From Flammeovirgaceae bacterium UBA7330 (GTDB taxonomy: Bacteria > Bacteroidota > Bacteroidia > Cytophagales > Cyclobacteriaceae), in assembly GCA_002471275.1 (NCBI GenBank), contig DKPQ01000001.1:1-64000 (forward strand): a stretch of DNA of 64,000 bases, read 5' to 3'. The notes under the pieces were generated by a model. That model did no database searches and was not told the DNA's origin. It saw nothing but the letters and a program-made list of their open reading frames with translations. Numbering within the stretch: the first letter of the stretch is position 1; every line of letters begins with the position of its first letter. Positions 1 through 6,896 of this stretch are shown in pieces. Made by a program: the position numbers and the translations under genes.

Positions 1-17
1 AAGTAAAAGCCTGAGGT

Positions 18-50
18 TGGCCACGCGCTATAGTCAGACGTTACAGGCCA
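18..50. repeat. Right end of a cassette-boundary element (truncated copy)
   Basis: The stretch carries GGCCACGCGCTATA followed by GTTACAGGCC. Read in reverse complement it matches the left end of the complete element at 677-907 (GGCCTGTAAC, then GCG and GGCC blocks). It ends 19 bases before the GTG start of the first lipoprotein gene, just as the complete element ends 15 bases before the next gene. The rest of this copy lies outside the window. The relation is seen directly; its role as a recombination site is inference. Confidence 0.5.
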
Positions 51-62
51 TACCTGCAAATC

Positions 63-674
63 GTGAAGACATTTACTAAGATCATTGGACTAGCATTTCT
101 TCTTGGGTGTAAATCATCTAGCTACATATATTATCCACCTATTGAAAGTAAATTCTCCGTTAACGAATGTGGTTATTTCGGCAACTCAAAACTAACATAC
201 GAGACTTTTGATAAAGGAAATGAATTCAGTTTCATTGGTTATTACGCTGTAAACAACTACGGAGAAACGAGCTTACTAAAAGTTAAGGAATGTAGCGAAT
301 ATTACCCGAACGGCAATTTAAAATCAAGAGGTAACTACCAAATTGGAAGTTATTCACAGTGTTGCAGCTCAGGTCCCTGTCAACAATTCTATAACTACAA
401 AATTGGAGAGTGGACTTATTATTATCCGAACGAACAACTCAGGGCAAAATGTAACTATCAGACAGATATCTTCTACATCCGAACTAGTTGCGAGGATGGA
501 GATTCCCTAACTTTTAACAACATCCAGTTGGTAGAGGCATTTGATGAATCTGGAACATCTATTCAACCAACAGCCGAACTTCTGAACGAACTCAATACCG
601 TTTTATCAGATCGATACTATTTCAAGTTAGATCCTGGCAACAATAAAAGAATCATAGTAGAAACCGAAAGATAA
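63..674 (+). CDS. Lipoprotein with MORN-like repeats
   Basis: A 203-residue secreted lipoprotein. A short hydrophobic signal (about residues 7-15) ends in the lipobox LLGC, with Cys16 the expected lipidated residue. Residues 78-131 hold two copies of a YYPNG/YYPNEQL pattern followed by L(K/R)(S/A)..NY, resembling the MORN_2/YwqK-type repeat found in many Bacteroidota surface proteins. Start codon is GTG; there is no in-frame ATG that would keep the signal. The gene sits between two related boundary elements, so it looks like the cargo of a cassette. Exact function is unknown; a role at the cell surface is inference from the lipobox. Confidence 0.7.
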   Translation: MKTFTKIIGLAFLLGCKSSSYIYYPPIESKFSVNECGYFGNSKLTYETFDKGNEFSFIGYYAVNNYGETSLLKVKECSEYYPNGNLKSRGNYQIGSYSQCCSSGPCQQFYNYKIGEWTYYYPNEQLRAKCNYQTDIFYIRTSCEDGDSLTFNNIQLVEAFDESGTSIQPTAELLNELNTVLSDRYYFKLDPGNNKRIIVETER

Positions 675-676
675 AC

Positions 677-907
677 GGCCTGTAACATTGTGTATGGCCG
701 CATGTGCTAAGTGCTGCTAGCCAGGGTCTGTGGGGCTCCACCGTTAATCTGTCGCTGGGAACGGTAATCTATCTTTTGACTTGCGGAGCGCAGGAGTTTT
801 TTAATCTGCAGAGTGTAGTGCCTCTTGGATTCTTTGCCAACACCGGCAGATTCACTATTTTAGAGCTATTAGCCAGTGTAGGCACACGCGCCATACACGG
901 GCGTTAC
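677..907. repeat. Complete cassette-boundary element with inverted ends
   Basis: The 231-bp stretch between two lipoprotein genes has imperfect inverted ends. The left arm (682-705) reads GTAAC, 3 nt, GTGTATGGC, then CGCATGTG. The reverse complement of the right arm (884-907) reads GTAAC, 4 nt, GTGTATGGC, then GCGTGT. The inner part includes CACTATTTTAG near 853, a motif shared with the element at 1711-1812 (CGCTATTTTAG), and the left side shares GCATGTGCTAAGTG with 1813-1826. The layout recalls integron attC sites, but the canonical RYYYAAC/GTTRRRY boxes are not present, so it is not a standard attC. A 73-codon open frame runs through it and is probably not a gene. Confidence 0.6.
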
Positions 908-921
908 CTTCAATTGCTTCC

Positions 922-1704
922 TTGAGAAACATTCTACTTTTAATCGCTACTGTTTTAGCAGGTTGCTCACCAAAATTGACACCTGAACAGGAGGTGATTA
1001 ACGCTACATTCATGGAAATGGTGGGTACCTACTACTACAATGAACCGCCACCAGCACCGCCATATAAACCAATTCATCCTGACTCGATTTACAATGAAAT
1101 TGAGGGTGAGATCGAACTTAACATTGAATTTGATGGAGAGATTTATGAACCTAAGGACAGCTTAACTCTGGCGAAGGAATGGGAACTTGAACGTGATAGT
1201 TTGTTAAAAGCGTTCAACAACTTCGATTGGGAGCAGTACCAACAAGATTCTATCCAATGGAACAAACTTATAAACAATCCAAAACGAGACAAACGGAACA
1301 TTGTGTTAAAAGTCTATGATTCTTTGATTGTTCCGAACCTAGACTTGACAACCAGGCTATCGGAAAAAGGATTTCGGAATAATATTCAACTCGATGATTC
1401 TTGGAGGCAACTACTTATCAAACTGGTTGACACTGAATCTAGTAGCAAACACTTTAAGTTCGAGGAACTTACTAACGTGGGGGATTATCAACTTCGTCCA
1501 GTGAACTTTGAACCAACTGAACAGGATCGTGCGGTCGCGACCTTAACATTCTCAAGAGTCGTCTTTGACGAAAATGGAACTAAAGCTTGTTACTACTACA
1601 AAGAATACTGCGGACCACTTTGCGGATACGGCTATCTAGTATTTGTCGAACGAACCGATGGAATTTGGAAACTCAAAGAGAAACATCAACTCTGGATATC
1701 TTAA
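922..1704 (+). CDS. Lipoprotein of unknown function (cassette cargo)
   Basis: A 260-residue protein with an N-terminal signal and lipobox VLAGC (Cys15 lipidated). The start is TTG; no in-frame ATG precedes the signal. The segment around residues 42-55 is proline-rich and tyrosine-rich, followed by an acidic stretch; the C-terminal third (about 195-260) carries a CYYYKEYCGPLCGYGYLVF-type cysteine cluster, then EKHQLWIS at the end, as in small secreted proteins with an NTF2-like or beta-sheet fold. I do not recognise the family. It lies between the complete boundary element and another at 1711, and its base composition is more AT-rich than the metabolic genes from 2.8 kb onward. Confidence 0.65.
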   Translation: MRNILLLIATVLAGCSPKLTPEQEVINATFMEMVGTYYYNEPPPAPPYKPIHPDSIYNEIEGEIELNIEFDGEIYEPKDSLTLAKEWELERDSLLKAFNNFDWEQYQQDSIQWNKLINNPKRDKRNIVLKVYDSLIVPNLDLTTRLSEKGFRNNIQLDDSWRQLLIKLVDTESSSKHFKFEELTNVGDYQLRPVNFEPTEQDRAVATLTFSRVVFDENGTKACYYYKEYCGPLCGYGYLVFVERTDGIWKLKEKHQLWIS

Positions 1705-1710
1705 AATGAA

Positions 1711-1830
1711 GGTAACAGGCGATTGTGGAACGCAGCTCTTCGTAGATACCGTTGTGCTTCTGGTGCACTTCCGCTATTTTAGCAAGAAACAAGCGCCATC
1801 ATAGTGTATAACGCATGTGCTAAGTGTTTC
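1711..1830. repeat. Degenerate cassette-boundary element(s)
   Basis: Starts seven bases after the preceding stop codon with GGTAACAGGCG. It contains CGCTATTTTAGC at 1772-1783 and GCGCCATCATAG at 1793-1804, matching the right half of the element at 677-907. It then runs into GTGTATAACGCATGTGCTAAGTG (1804-1826 in two blocks), which copies that element's left arm. So the right end of one element abuts the left end of another. No cargo gene follows, and the array appears to decay here. Confidence 0.5.
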
Positions 1831-1893
1831 AAGCTATTCTCATTTGAAGTTGGAAGATGGTCTATTGGCCTGAAACCAGGATGATAATAGTCA

Positions 1894-1942
1894 CTCGGCG
1901 CAGCCGAGCGACTTAGGTGAGAAGGTCTGGCAGGGGACAGAC
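1894..1942. repeat. Two palindromic hairpins (CTCGGC and GGTCTG types)
   Basis: CTCGGC-GCA-GCCGAG lies at 1894-1908. GGTCTG, 8 nt, CAGACC lies at 1923-1942. The second has a sister at 2641-2660 with the same arms and a different loop, so it is a dispersed intergenic palindrome family rather than a one-off terminator. Confidence 0.6.
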
Positions 1943-1982
1943 CTCGGAGTAGATAAGCAGTAGTCGTGCTTTTGCTTTAGGT

Positions 1983-2030
1983 CGGCACCTGTAAAGCATT
2001 AATGTCGGTGACAACACCGACATTAAGCTT
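1983..2030. repeat. Dispersed hairpin repeat, copy 1
   Basis: A perfect 12-bp stem, TTAATGTCGGTG, loop ACAA, CACCGACATTAA (1999-2026). It is preceded by GGCACCTGTAAAGCA and followed by GCTTAAA. The same core occurs at 2267-2326, partly at 2100-2120, and twice at 31.15-31.49 kb, always outside genes. Confidence 0.8.
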
Positions 2031-2058
2031 AAAGACGGGCGCTTGTCCCATTTTACGG

Positions 2059-2081
2059 GTGGCCTGTGAGCCACAGGCCAC
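2059..2081. repeat. Perfect 10-bp hairpin
   Basis: GTGGCCTGTG, loop AGC, CACAGGCCAC. It lies inside the repeat mosaic and has no poly-T tract on either side, so it is more likely a REP-like palindrome than a Rho-independent terminator. Confidence 0.6.
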
Positions 2082-2099
2082 GGTTTAAGAGGAAAAGAT

Positions 2100-2120
2100 A
2101 CCGACATTAAGCTTAAAAGA
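2100..2120. repeat. Half copy of the dispersed hairpin repeat
   Basis: ACCGACATTAAGCTTAAA repeats the right half and tail of the hairpin at 1999-2033. The left arm is missing. Confidence 0.6.
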
Positions 2121-2130
2121 TTAATTTAAG

Positions 2131-2215
2131 GAGGGAGTCCAGTAGGGACGACCTGTCTGTAGAATTATCAACCAACATGGTTAGCTCCGTAGGAGCGGCC
2201 TGTTCCTGTATTTCA
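2131..2215. repeat. Pair of CC-GTA-GG palindromic repeats
   Basis: GTCC-AGTAG-GGAC at 2137-2149 and GCTCC-GTA-GGAGC at 2184-2196 are each followed by a related tail (CGACCTGTCTGTAGAAT and CGGCCTGTTCCTGTAT). They are two copies of one repeat, resembling the 'CCCGAAGGGA' palindromes at 31.2-31.36 kb. Confidence 0.55.
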
Positions 2216-2266
2216 ATTCCCCTGGTTTGTACCCTCACTGTCTTGTCACCGACCAGAAGAGAGGAA

Positions 2267-2326
2267 GCACCTGCAAAGCATTAATGCCGGTGACAACACG
2301 GTGACAACACCGACACTAAGCTTAAA
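2267..2326. repeat. Dispersed hairpin repeat, copy with internal duplication
   Basis: Begins AAGCACCTGCAAAGCATTAA like copy 1. The CGGTGACAACAC unit is duplicated in tandem before CACCGACACTAAGCTTAAA. The duplication suggests slippage in the hairpin during replication. Confidence 0.7.
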
Positions 2327-2380
2327 CCCACCCATAAACCACCCAACACCAATTGCACTATTCCAATACAGCAGCATTCA

Positions 2381-2491
2381 ATCAAAACCTGCGCGGGTTT
2401 TGATCAAAGTCTGCGCGGGTTTTAGTCAAAGTCTGCGCGGGTTTCAGTTAAAAGCTGCGCAGGTTTTAGACAATATCTGCGCAGACTTTTG
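2381..2491. repeat. Tandem repeat, five units of 22 bp
   Basis: Units begin at 2381, 2403, 2426, 2448 and 2470, with lengths 22, 23, 22, 22 and 22. Each has the core CTGCGCGGGTTTT or a variant (CTGCGCAGG, CTGCGCAGAC). Units are quasi-palindromic (AAAACC...GGTTTT). The last two have drifted from G to A at the same core position. A 71-codon frame crosses the array but only encodes the repeat. Confidence 0.8.
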
Positions 2492-2640
2492 GAAACATCA
2501 CAAAAACGCCCTTTAAAGGCAATGAGGGATGTTTTTCTTCAAATCATATCGCTGTTTTTCCCTCCGAACTTCATTATTTCCCAAAAATCCGATAGGATTA
2601 TTCTAAGATGGTGATATACTGTTGCAATATCCTTCTGATG

Positions 2641-2660
2641 GGTCTGCCCGGGGCCAGACC
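2641..2660. repeat. GGTCTG/CAGACC palindrome, second copy
   Basis: GGTCTG, loop of 8 nt, CAGACC, the same arms as at 1923-1942. It lies about 125 bp upstream of the next gene. Confidence 0.6.
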
Positions 2661-2773
2661 TTGGAAGGAGGAGCTATATCACTGCAAACTGCAAGAGTTG
2701 TTCAATTCCATAAAAAACCCAGGAATGGACCTTGCAATAAGCTTTGGTATGCACCAAAAATGCGCTATTTGCG

Positions 2774-2781
2774 TACATTTG
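2774..2781 (+). promoter_or_regulatory. Bacteroidota -7 element, probably leaderless transcript
   Basis: TACATTTG matches the Bacteroidota -7 consensus TAnnTTTG. It ends four bases before the ATG at 2786, so transcription should start at or next to the start codon. No good -33 TTTG is seen at the usual distance. Confidence 0.45.
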
Positions 2782-2785
2782 ATAT

Positions 2786-3715
2786 ATGAAAATCGCTGGC
2801 CAGGAAATCAAGCCCGGGGAGAGCAAACGCATCAACGTCAATATCGCCAAGCTCCCATCAGGCACACTCATCGACATCCCCATTTTTATTCACCAGTCCA
2901 AAGTCCCGGGGCCGGTCCTCATGCTCATCGCCGGGATGCACGGCGACGAGATCAACGGCGTGGAGATCATGCGCCGGATCATCTCAGAGAAGAAATATGT
3001 GGTCAATAAAGGTGCGGTGATCTGCATACCCATCATCAATATTTATGGGTTCATCAACTTCTCCCGAGACGTTCCGGATGGCAAAGACATCAACCGCTCC
3101 TTTCCGGGTAGCAAGACCGGCTCCTTAGCCAGCCAGGTAGCTCACTTCCTGATGGAGGATATCATCCCGCATATCGATTATGGCATAGATTTTCATACCG
3201 GTGGTGCCCGTATCAACAATTACCCCCAGATCAGGGTAAAGCTCGAAGACAAGGTAAACCACAGGTTGGCTGAAGCCTTTGGCACCCATTATATCCTGGA
3301 TTCACCATTCAGGGACAAGTCCCTACGCAAAGAAGCCTTCAAGCTGGATAAGCGGATCCTGGTATATGAGGCCGGTGAGTCATTGCGCCTTAGAAAAAAC
3401 GCCATTGATGAGGGGATCAATGGGATGTTGCGGGTGATGAAGCACCTGGATATGATTGACGAAGCCCCTGAAAGCCCACGAAAACCAACCATTATTCACC
3501 AGTCTACCTGGATACGGGCCAAGTCGGCCGGACTGCATGTGGCCTATGTCAGAAATGGGTCGATGATACAGAAAAGACAGATCCTGGGGGTAGTAAGCGA
3601 TCCCTACGGAGACTATGAGATCAAAATGAAATCACACATAGACGGGTATATTATAGGAGTGAACAACAATCCGGTGATCAATCGCGGCGATGCTCTTTTT
3701 CACATTGGACATTAG
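2786..3715 (+). CDS. Succinylglutamate desuccinylase/aspartoacylase family protein
   Basis: A 309-residue zinc-dependent hydrolase of the M14 AstE/AspA type. Ligands are visible: H52 and E55 in MHGDE, and H137 in DFHTGG. DINRSFPG (101-108) holds the substrate-binding Asn/Arg, and E196 in YEAGE is the likely catalytic glutamate. The C-terminal 80 residues form the usual beta domain. Family members remove acyl groups from N-acyl amino acids or peptides; the exact substrate is not visible. Close relatives often lie beside rimK, but there is no rimK here. The protein has no signal and should be cytoplasmic. It ends two bases from the converging lipase gene. Confidence 0.88.
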   Translation: MKIAGQEIKPGESKRINVNIAKLPSGTLIDIPIFIHQSKVPGPVLMLIAGMHGDEINGVEIMRRIISEKKYVVNKGAVICIPIINIYGFINFSRDVPDGKDINRSFPGSKTGSLASQVAHFLMEDIIPHIDYGIDFHTGGARINNYPQIRVKLEDKVNHRLAEAFGTHYILDSPFRDKSLRKEAFKLDKRILVYEAGESLRLRKNAIDEGINGMLRVMKHLDMIDEAPESPRKPTIIHQSTWIRAKSAGLHVAYVRNGSMIQKRQILGVVSDPYGDYEIKMKSHIDGYIIGVNNNPVINRGDALFHIGH

Positions 3716-3717
3716 CG

Positions 3718-4542
3718 TTAATGCTTTTTTATCCAATCGCTCACCAACGCATAAATTTCTTCCCTGCACACATCATTATGAGGTTCATGATATGCTCCCT
3801 CAATGGTTTTCCAGTCAATCTTTTTGTTTCCTGAAGCGAATTTTTCTGAGGCCGTCCAGTCTATAATGCCATCATCTGTGCCATGGTAGACCAATCCTGG
3901 TTTTTTAATTTTATCAGCCTGCTGCAACGCAAGTACGCTACCTGCTGTGATGGCATTGTATAACGCAACAGAGATCTTGTCATGAACCATGGGATCTTCC
4001 ACGTATTTTTCTACCTCGGAGGTTATCCTACTGATTTTTGCAGGGTCCAGGCCAGTGGAAGTTGAATAAGAAGACCAGATTTTACCTACAAGAAGCCCTG
4101 ACTTTACTTTCCAGGCCGATGGCTCAAGCTTCAGTTTAAGCCAGGGAGCTGATAAGATGAATCCCGTGACCTCCCTGGAATCATTGGAAATCATATAATT
4201 GGCTACGAGATTTCCCCCCATGCTATGCCCCATCAGAAACAGGGGGCTTTCCAGGTCCTGTACCCGGGCAGCTTTGAGCAGTTCTTCGATGTCGCTGAGC
4301 AACAGGTCCAGGTTTTTTGCATGACCTTTTTTCCCTTGAGATTTACCATGACCTCGCATGTCCATACAGTAGACCGCTATTTGATCATCCATGAGCTTTG
4401 ATGCCATCATTCGATATCTGCCGGAGTGCTCGCCATGTCCATGGATGATGCATAGAATTTTTTTGGGTTTTTCGGGAATCCAATACCGGTAGTACAATCT
4501 CATGCCATCCCGGGCAACTAAAAAACTCGAATCAATTGGCAT
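3718..4542 (-). CDS. Alpha/beta hydrolase, monoacylglycerol lipase type
   Basis: A 274-residue cytoplasmic serine hydrolase of the Hydrolase_4 (S33) group. The oxyanion region HGHGEHSGRY (34-43) and DMRGHGKSQG (61-70) are typical of monoacylglycerol lipase and lysophospholipase homologues. The nucleophile is S107 in GHSMGG; the acid is D223 or D224 in HGTDDGIID and the base is H252. The usual product is a free fatty acid released from monoacylglycerol or lysophospholipid. It converges on the M14-type gene and diverges from the membrane patatin gene, a second lipid hydrolase, with a 61-bp spacer holding both promoters. Confidence 0.88.
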   Translation of the reverse strand: MPIDSSFLVARDGMRLYYRYWIPEKPKKILCIIHGHGEHSGRYRMMASKLMDDQIAVYCMDMRGHGKSQGKKGHAKNLDLLLSDIEELLKAARVQDLESPLFLMGHSMGGNLVANYMISNDSREVTGFILSAPWLKLKLEPSAWKVKSGLLVGKIWSSYSTSTGLDPAKISRITSEVEKYVEDPMVHDKISVALYNAITAGSVLALQQADKIKKPGLVYHGTDDGIIDWTASEKFASGNKKIDWKTIEGAYHEPHNDVCREEIYALVSDWIKKH

Positions 4543-4603
4543 ATCGTTATAATAATTTCATTTTTTTGATATATTATCAGACTTAATCAGGATATTGCTA
4601 ATC

Positions 4604-6886
4604 GTGCGTAAGATATTAGATGATATACTATATTCCTTGCCTGTTCAACTGGTATTTCATCATGTCAAAAAGAATATAGCCCTTCTTTTTGTTTGGGTCT
4701 TGCTGATTGCCTCGGTCTATGGAGGCGTTGGCAGGATTTATGGCATACATTTTCTCTTTCTGGATCCTGAGTATATAGATCAGGTAAATTTCCTGAGCTT
4801 TTTTACCGTGGGTCTGGCATTTGGGAACCTGGCGATGGCTTTCAACATTACTTGCTACATCCTGGATAGTCATCAGTTTTCATTTCTAGGCATCCTGGAG
4901 CGACCTTTTGCCAAGTTTTCGGTAAACAACAGCACCATACCTTTGATTTCGCTGGTCTTATATCTGATCGCCATCATCAATTTTCAGCTACACAATGAGT
5001 TCAGCACGGGGCTGAATGTGGTACTCAATATCATCGGACTTTTGGTTGGTATTGTCATCATGTTTGTGCTCTATTTCATTTATTTCAAGTTCACAAACAA
5101 GGATATCTTCAAGTTCCTGGCCGGGAGTGTAGACAAAAGACTACGCAGGTCCGGGATCAGCAGGGACAGGGTGATGAACAAGCTGAAGGAGTCCAAGGAG
5201 AATAAATATCCTGTAAGACACTACCTGGATCTTCGACTTAGGGTGCGTTCAACGAAAAACCTGATGGACTTCTATGACAAGGAGGCTGTGCTCAAAGTTT
5301 TTGATCAGAATCACTTCAACTCTGTGATTGTAGAATTGACAATCATCCTGCTGGTGGTTGCTTTGGGTGCTTTCATGGAGGTGAAATACTTCCAGATCCC
5401 GGCGGCAGCCAGCACGTTGTTGCTTTTTTCATTGCTGGTCATGCTGGTAGGGGCTGTTTCATATTGGTTCAAAGGATGGGGGATAGCTTTTGTCCTCGTG
5501 CTTTTTGTTTCTGTGAACACCCTGATAAAAACCGGCATTGTCAAAGGGTTTTATCCGGCCAGAGGCCTTGATTATTCTACGGAAAAGGCCGAGTATTCTA
5601 TACAGAGTCTACATGAATTTAACAATGTGGAGCAATACAACAAGGACAAGGCATTCATGCTGGGTATCCTTGAAAATTGGAAAGCAAAGCAACCTGAAGA
5701 CAAGCCAAAGATGATCCTGCAGTGCGTAAGCGGTGGGGGACAAAGGGCAGCTCTGTGGGCAGTCAATGCCCTTCAAAAAGCCGATAGTGTGCTTGATGGG
5801 TCATTGAATGACAGAACCATATTAATCACCGGAGCATCTGGAGGGTTGATTGGGAGTGCTTATTACCGGGAACTTGTATACAGGAAGAATCTGGGTGAAC
5901 CCATACACCCGGAGTCTGAGGAACATCTGGCAAATATTGGCAAAGACAACCTGAATGCCATTATTTTCAGTCTCGTGGTAAACGATGCCTTCTCCAGGTT
6001 CAGGAAGTTTGAATACCTGGGAAATAAGTATAAACGTGATCGGGGCTATGTATTTGAGCAAAATCTGAATCAAAACCTGGGTGGGGTATTGGATAAGAAG
6101 TTATCGGATTATACCGAACCGGAGCGAAATGCAGAAATCCCCATGATGATTATGTCACCAGTCATTGCCAATGACGGGAGAAAATTGATCATTTCAAGTC
6201 AGCCGTTTTCCTTCCTGAATCTTAGCGAACCGAATTCGGGAGACGGGGTATTCAAGGTGAGGGGAGTGGATTTCAACAGGTTGTTTAAAGATCAGGGAAG
6301 TGAAAACCTGAATTTCATCACTGCATTGAGGATGTCAGCCTCTTTTCCTTATATCACACCGACCATCTCCCTTCCCAGTGAGCCACCCATCGAGATCATG
6401 GATGCTGGTATCTCAGACAATTATGGCCTGTCAGATGCTTTGCAGTTTGTCTATGTTTTCAGAGAGTGGATTGAGGAAAATACTTCCGGGGTGGTGTTGC
6501 TTATCATTCGTGATACTAGAAAGATTTCTCCAGTAGAGCAGAAATCATCTCAATCTTTAACCGATCGGTTAACCTACCCTATAGCCAGTGTGTACAACAA
6601 CCTGGGAAATATACAGGATATCGTAAATGACAGTAAAATAGAGCTGGTCAGGGCAGCCATCGATCAGTCAATAGAAATGGTTGAACTGGAATACAATACC
6701 TATTCAATCTTTAATGAAGGGGAATTCTTACTTTCATCCAGAGAGCGCCAATTGAAAGAGCTTGAAAGAGCCTCCTTGAGCTGGCATCTCACCACCAGAG
6801 AAAAGCAGAATATCATCGAAAACATCCAGCGGGAAAATAATCAGGCAGCGCTAAAAAAGTTGAACAGCGTAATAATGGATAGATAA
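4604..6886 (+). CDS. Membrane-anchored patatin-like phospholipase
   Basis: About 760 residues, start GTG (4604) or TTG (4595); no early ATG exists. The first half is membrane: about seven hydrophobic segments (near residues 28-47, 66-90, 113-132, 141-164, 243-262, 271-291 and 296-313, counted from the TTG). The second half is a patatin domain: glycine-rich SGGGQRAA oxyanion loop (379-386), nucleophile S415 in GASGG, and catalytic D603 in DAG. Patatins are Ser/Asp acyl hydrolases acting on phospholipids. The membrane half is unusual for the family and would hold the active site at the inner membrane. It diverges from the lipase gene; a small secreted protein gene converges ten bases after it. 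Confidence 0.85.
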   Translation: MRKILDDILYSLPVQLVFHHVKKNIALLFVWVLLIASVYGGVGRIYGIHFLFLDPEYIDQVNFLSFFTVGLAFGNLAMAFNITCYILDSHQFSFLGILERPFAKFSVNNSTIPLISLVLYLIAIINFQLHNEFSTGLNVVLNIIGLLVGIVIMFVLYFIYFKFTNKDIFKFLAGSVDKRLRRSGISRDRVMNKLKESKENKYPVRHYLDLRLRVRSTKNLMDFYDKEAVLKVFDQNHFNSVIVELTIILLVVALGAFMEVKYFQIPAAASTLLLFSLLVMLVGAVSYWFKGWGIAFVLVLFVSVNTLIKTGIVKGFYPARGLDYSTEKAEYSIQSLHEFNNVEQYNKDKAFMLGILENWKAKQPEDKPKMILQCVSGGGQRAALWAVNALQKADSVLDGSLNDRTILITGASGGLIGSAYYRELVYRKNLGEPIHPESEEHLANIGKDNLNAIIFSLVVNDAFSRFRKFEYLGNKYKRDRGYVFEQNLNQNLGGVLDKKLSDYTEPERNAEIPMMIMSPVIANDGRKLIISSQPFSFLNLSEPNSGDGVFKVRGVDFNRLFKDQGSENLNFITALRMSASFPYITPTISLPSEPPIEIMDAGISDNYGLSDALQFVYVFREWIEENTSGVVLLIIRDTRKISPVEQKSSQSLTDRLTYPIASVYNNLGNIQDIVNDSKIELVRAAIDQSIEMVELEYNTYSIFNEGEFLLSSRERQLKELERASLSWHLTTREKQNIIENIQRENNQAALKKLNSVIMDR

Positions 6887-6896
6887 AGCTGTCAGC

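Larger units (their letters stand above)
1705..2785. other. Gene-poor 1.1-kb intergenic region rich in palindromes
   Basis: No convincing gene lies between the second lipoprotein and the M14-type gene. Open frames here are made of repeats and have no homology signals. The region holds a boundary element (1711-1830), many hairpins, a dispersed hairpin repeat and a 22-bp tandem repeat, listed separately, and a promoter-like element just before 2786. Confidence 0.7.

Noticed and set aside
677..907. Standard integron attC site
   Set aside because: The ends are inverted, but RYYYAAC and GTTRRRY boxes are not at the required places. I report it as attC-like only.
704..925. 73-codon open frame inside the boundary element
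   Set aside because: It lies wholly within the inverted-end element, has no signal or domain, and its frame is an effect of the repeat sequence.
1913..2107. 64-codon open frame on the minus strand
   Set aside because: Built from three palindromic repeats; the translation has no plausible fold and depends on repeat order.
2301..2516. 71-codon frame over the 22-bp tandem repeat
   Set aside because: Most of its residues come from the tandem repeat array, whose 22-23 bp units do not preserve a reading frame; no start signals.
2608..3009. 133-codon frame overlapping the M14-type gene
   Set aside because: Its second half is a different-frame reading of a clearly coding gene.
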